Positions 59,791-64,000 of a stretch of DNA of 64,000 bases are shown one piece after another. The translations under genes and the position numbers were made by a program. Source of the stretch: Trichuris trichiura (taxonomy: Eukaryota; Nematoda; Enoplea; Trichinellida; Trichuridae); the NCBI GenBank assembly GCA_037903355.1, contig JBAJFE010000011.1, forward strand, positions 1,311,001-1,375,000, in the 5' to 3' direction. Each line of letters opens with the position of its first letter. Position 1 is the stretch's first letter. Below the pieces are notes generated by a model. That model did not search any database, had not been told where the DNA came from, and was given only the letters and a program-made list of their open reading frames with translations.

Positions 59791-62700
59791 GGTGTTGGGA
59801 TTCTTGTTTATCCATGCTCAGTTTTGTACGGGTTCACCAGATACTGTTCTCTTTCATACAAGGCTCCTAGATACTGTTTAAGTTTGGGGATTTTCGTCAG
59901 ACTTGCTCTGGTTTGTCAAGTTTCGTTGATTTTTGACTAGTTTTGTTCACGTTCTTCCAATATTGTACTTTTTTCAATTATCCAATGCGATAATAGAGGG
60001 TCTGCATAATGCATTGACCCGGGAAACTGTTGTGGCAGACATTTCGTAAGAACCAACTAAGATGATTTGAACAAAGAAGATGAGATGTTCTGTTGTGTGC
60101 AGAAGACGTATTCTCTCCTTGGAGCTCTTCATGCGATGGTTAAACGGATGGGCAGCGGTCAAGCACATGTTCTTTTCTCTACTCAGCTTCTTTGTAGAAT
60201 TTGGCAACACTTTTCAGTATCCGCAATGATCTATCATCTCATCACGTTCATCTTTGTATATATGAAGTTTTCAGCCGTACAAGCAAGGCGCATCATCCGT
60301 AACACCTCTCTTGTGCTAACTCTAAGAAGAGACGTCCTGCGCTGTGGAGAGATATTCGCTCCTTGCAGTAAGGTTGCATAACAGTGACCAGGTCCTGGAA
60401 GCCATTCGTGCGACCATGTGCTGGAATGCAGGGAAGCATTATCCGCTGCTAGGTTCTCTTTCCAAGTGAAACAGACGTACGGATACCGGTCCATTCGTGA
60501 CCACTGAATCTTACCATCTCCGCATAGGTGTCTTTAATGCGCAATCCAATGGTCTTCTCGTCATCGATTTTTACGCCAGACTTTCACAGACAGTGTGAGC
60601 ATCGGCAGCGGTCTAATCATTTGGTCATCGTCATGTCTTGCTCTGAAGATAGGAAACACAACGAATCTATATAGAACGACCGAATTATAGACAAATTAGC
60701 CGCTCTTTGGTCTTCTTGATGCGTCGATGAGACGTGCATATAGCGATCTACTTCTGAGCAGTGACATCGAGACGCTTTTGCTACTTCCACAATTGAGCAT
60801 TCATTGGTGAAATTCAAACGCACTACTTATCTTCTTTTGCATTGGCTTTCAAACGTCAAGGTGCAGCTGAAGGCTCGTTTCAGGTCGTTTCCGTCAGGAA
60901 AGAACAGCTTCTGCGTCCACTTTGGTATCACATTTTCGCGTCCAGTCTCGACACTGTTGACGTCATTCCTATTGGTTCCTACGAATTAACGGCACAATTC
61001 CCGTCCAGCGATTCTTCCTTTCCACATAGATCTTCAAACAACGAGCATTCACCAAAAAAACAGAATAGCAATCCATTCAGTGAGACAGAATCAGCCGCTG
61101 ACTGAAGTCGGATAAGAGCACACTGAAGTTGAGCTGCTCCATCCGTCGACAGCGATAAGGAGCAAGACGAGACGATAAGGCATAGGTCAGCCTCTGTCTT
61201 ATCGCTGACTACGGAACCAGTTCTGTTACGAATGCTTCAGTCATCAGTCATTTTTTTCCAACAGAAATACACCGTTTTGCTTTTCAAAAAATGATCTCTT
61301 CCTTCAGTCAATTTGAGCACAGAAGTTTGTAAAATAACAATATTCTGTAAAGACTACGTTTACAGTGTATTTCGAAGAATTGCATCCGATCACGCTCATT
61401 TAAAAATAACGTAATTTTTTGAGACGAAAGAAAAAATAGAACAAGAAGAACAAAATTACGAAGAGAATTGAGAAGCAGTATAATCTTTTACCACAAAGAA
61501 TTCTGAATAATTCGAAACTAGTGATCAAGATTAATATGTGCTCGGAAAAACTGTTCCGCATGCATTTACGACTTGAGACGCTCAAAGCGAACAGCAATCG
61601 TTAAAACGATTCTGACTCATCTAAAAAAAAATCAACACTTTCACACGTCTTTGCCATTGAACTAGTAAGAAATTGTGCTACTAAATTAAAAGCTTCAGTT
61701 TCAAAATCGGCAATAAATGCAACAAAACAGCTGAAAACTTTGTTGAAACACAGAATGTTTTTTAACGGGTGCACAAGTGTTCATGGTCGAAATGCGTTAA
61801 TTATGGACGTCCCTAACGCCAAGTATGACGTTTTCCTATCTTTTCGAAGTGCATGGTTCCAAGAGCAAGTGTATCTCACAATGAAATATAAGACAGTATC
61901 AACAAAACATGTGCGCTTCTTTTAACCAAAGTTAATCGTTTTACTACGGTCACAAGAGTTGCGACGGGAAACTGCATTAACTACAGAGTACAAGTGCCAA
62001 ATTCACAATTTTCTACTCGAGATGAAAAAGCTCAGATTTATTCATATAGCGTCAGTAAATTTTATTCGAATTATCATACTTTATTGACTCGAATTTCAAT
62101 ATGCCAGCACGCTTCAGAAGAAACGGGTATCTTGACCATCATCTACGCACAAAAGACTCATCGTAATCAAATACAGTTTAAACAAATGCAGGTTCCTTTT
62201 TAAGAAAATGCAAAACAACCCTTTCAGCCTAAATTAGCAAAACCGACAGCCATTCTGTGCGGTCTTTGTATAGCCTGAAGCCAACAAATGTGCCTTACGA
62301 TTAGCTTTAGGGTACGGAAGGCACATAGCAGCGTAACAGGCACATTTACAGTAAGAAAAAACTTGCATTTTCAAATGGCGATAGGTTATCTGCCGAAACA
62401 TAGGTACCTACCGAAACCGTCTCTCCGGTAAAAAAATAAAAGCGCAAAATTATAACGAACAAAATTTAATTTACGTCTTTAGCAAATGCCTTACTGCCAC
62501 GAGAAGATAAACTGCGCTCTTATTACGCAAGCACCAATATGCAATGGATTATTGAGCATGTTTACAATAACACATTCAATTCCTACGAATAATAATGTTC
62601 AACCTGGATTCGTCACACAAGTTGACAAAAGGGATCTCCTTAGAAAAAGATAAAGAACTTATGGCATTACGCAATAATGACCAATGCAGACTGCATGTGA

Positions 62701-63501
62701 CAAAAAATGCCACATAACTGCATGGATAGAAAGCTTCTCCCCAATCGGGAACTGATCCGGAGTCGACTGTAGCACTGCACTACTCAGAAAATGGATCGCT
62801 CGATTTTCCTGGCGAGAATCAAATTTGGATAGTTCGCGTGAAGTGGTCGAGTACTTACTACTACATTATGGAGACCCTTTCGTAACAACAGCTCTATTTG
62901 GTGAATTACGCGCATTAACATTATTATAAACAGAAAAATAAAACTAGCAAAAAACAAATGAGTAAAATAAGTTCACTTCAAAACACAGATGCAATGGAAC
63001 TTTTCATAGAAATGTGATGAACCTGTTAATGCCCTACCGCTGAACAAAAGTATTCTTCACATCGTACAGAATAATGCACTTAGTCAAAGAGCAAAAAAAA
63101 TTAGCTACCATGGACAATCTAAAGAAAGGTATAACAAAAGTTGAAAGAGAATGATTATTTCGCCATGGTTGTCTGGATGGAATACTCTTCGATACGGAAT
63201 ACGTGCGGATACACTAATTTGAATTAAGATTTACAAGTCTTCGTAACTGTCCTGCATGTCAACACTTTGCCAACGCCGCCAAAACAACAATGGCATACGA
63301 CACTAAGAAATTACAGGTCAATAAATAACTGTCACTTAATTTACACAGAATCGTTTTAAAAATTTGCTCAAGAAGAAAAGAAATAACTGACGAGATGATA
63401 AGAAGGCCTGCACGCACACGTGGCAGCGAGAACTTCTACAAGCGGTACACGTCTAGCAAATACTTTGAAAGAATAAAATGAAAGGAACAAAGCTGAATTA
63501 C
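59791..63501. other. Spacer, no gene recognised
   Basis: The left third (to about 61200) contains diverged copies of the block also seen near 55 kb. The rest is AT-rich with frames under 90 aa and no recognisable motif or paired splice sites. It could contain introns of a minus-strand gene whose first exon may be at 63631-63502. Confidence 0.35.
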
Positions 63502-63631
63502 CTTGTTCTTCTTCAGACATTACTTCAGTCGACTGCAAGCAATGCTTGCTTGTAATGTTTACACTGGAACAGAACTTCGCCAGTGGAATATCTCTGCCCT
63601 TTGTAGCACGGTAGAAGTGCCTTGCATTCAT
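63502..63631 (-). CDS. Possible first coding exon of an unknown gene
   Basis: From an ATG at 63631 the minus strand reads MNARHFYRATKGRDIPLAKF, then a stretch with NITSKHCLQS and MSEEEQ, and meets a good donor (CAAG|GTAATT) at 63502, in phase 1 after 43 codons. Codon use looks coding. No later exon could be identified to the left and no family is recognised. It is divergent from the gene starting at 63775, with 143 bases between the two ATGs, as for a shared promoter. Confidence 0.3.
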
Positions 63632-63774
63632 GTTTAAGGTAAGCAACAGAAATCTGACCACCGTAGGAAACAACTGACCCTCAAACAAAAGTTCTCTTTC
63701 ACCTTGTCATACGTTGACTAGTTGCTACTTGTTCGCCCATTCAAGCAGTGTCTCTCTTTACGCACTTACTCGCC

Positions 63775-64000
63775 ATGAAGACTGCTCTCTGCGTGGATGA
63801 GTGTCACAGGGGCAGTTGGCTGAGAACACTGATTGTTATTCTCTCTTTCATATATAGCGTTATCGCTTGCAAAAAACTTAGCAACACGCAAGCTGATAAT
63901 CCCTACGATAACAGCGGAGAAGATTCCATCATTAGTCGAAGCAATTCTCTATACCCTGAAATCAGGGAGCTCGAAGTTGCATTCAACAACGAAAATTGGG
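63775..64000 (+). CDS. 5' end of a probable secreted or membrane protein, cut by the window
   Basis: The ATG at 63775 (context GCCATGA) opens a frame that runs to the window end (75 codons). Residues 15-32 (WLRTLIVILSFIYSVIAC) form a signal peptide or anchor, preceded by a short, partly charged start (MKTALCVDECHRGS). The following part (KKLSNTQADNPYDNSGEDS and onward) is polar and acidic, as in the start of an extracellular chain. The upstream 50 bases are pyrimidine-rich (TCTCTCTTT). The family is not recognisable from this part. The single alternative is a chance open frame; the coding-like composition and signal peptide make that less likely. Confidence 0.5.
   Translation, partial: MKTALCVDECHRGSWLRTLIVILSFIYSVIACKKLSNTQADNPYDNSGEDSIISRSNSLYPEIRELEVAFNNENW

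Noticed and set aside
1..64000. tRNA, rRNA or other structured RNA genes
   Set aside because: I looked for A-box and B-box pairs (GTTCGANTC on both strands) and rRNA cores by eye and found none. A covariance-model scan would be needed to exclude them fully.

Overview
This window looks like nuclear DNA of a small-genome metazoan. My best guess is a nematode, perhaps a basal (Dorylaimia, whipworm-like) one. The reasons are: introns as short as 46-58 bp beside others of 0.5-1.8 kb; AG acceptor-like sites 5-42 nt upstream of three start codons, as expected for spliced-leader trans-splicing; an insulin-like peptide with extra cysteines; and a metabotropic-glutamate-type receptor. The assignment is an inference: there is no rRNA or mitochondrial marker here. 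Nothing prokaryotic is present.

The left half (1-35 kb) holds the genes. Three could be rebuilt exon by exon with consistent reading phase. The first is a TPRKB/Cgi121-family KEOPS subunit (2549-4251, +, 4 exons, 186 aa), which acts in tRNA t6A synthesis. The second is a prepro-insulin-like peptide (11221-10228, -, 2 exons, 121 aa) with a classical B chain, a polybasic C-peptide and an A chain that starts GIVEECC. The third is a class C GPCR (23940-16874, -, 6 exons, 1423 aa) with two tandem Venus-flytrap modules, a vestigial cysteine linker and a 7TM domain. Between them lie 4-6 kb spacers in which I recognise no gene, plus two copies of a foldback MITE family whose third copy is at 35.1 kb.

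The right half (about 35.7-61 kb) is almost entirely repeats. It holds a 0.71-0.79 kb tandem duplication, a 15-kb higher-order repeat (2.7-3.2 kb units built partly of 110-165 bp subrepeats), a 265-bp satellite, a 98-bp triplicate and a 1-kb array of 10/20-bp palindromic units. A pure CGCCA pentamer array sits at 31.3 kb. One higher-order unit carries a hAT-like MITE with an 8-bp target duplication, and a neighbouring unit preserves the empty site.

Genes resume at the right edge with the 5' end of a probable secreted or membrane protein (63775, +) and a possible divergent first exon (63631-63502, -). The three main genes are not an operon (different strands, kilobases apart). The insulin-like peptide and the orphan receptor are both signalling genes, but nothing in the sequence links them functionally.
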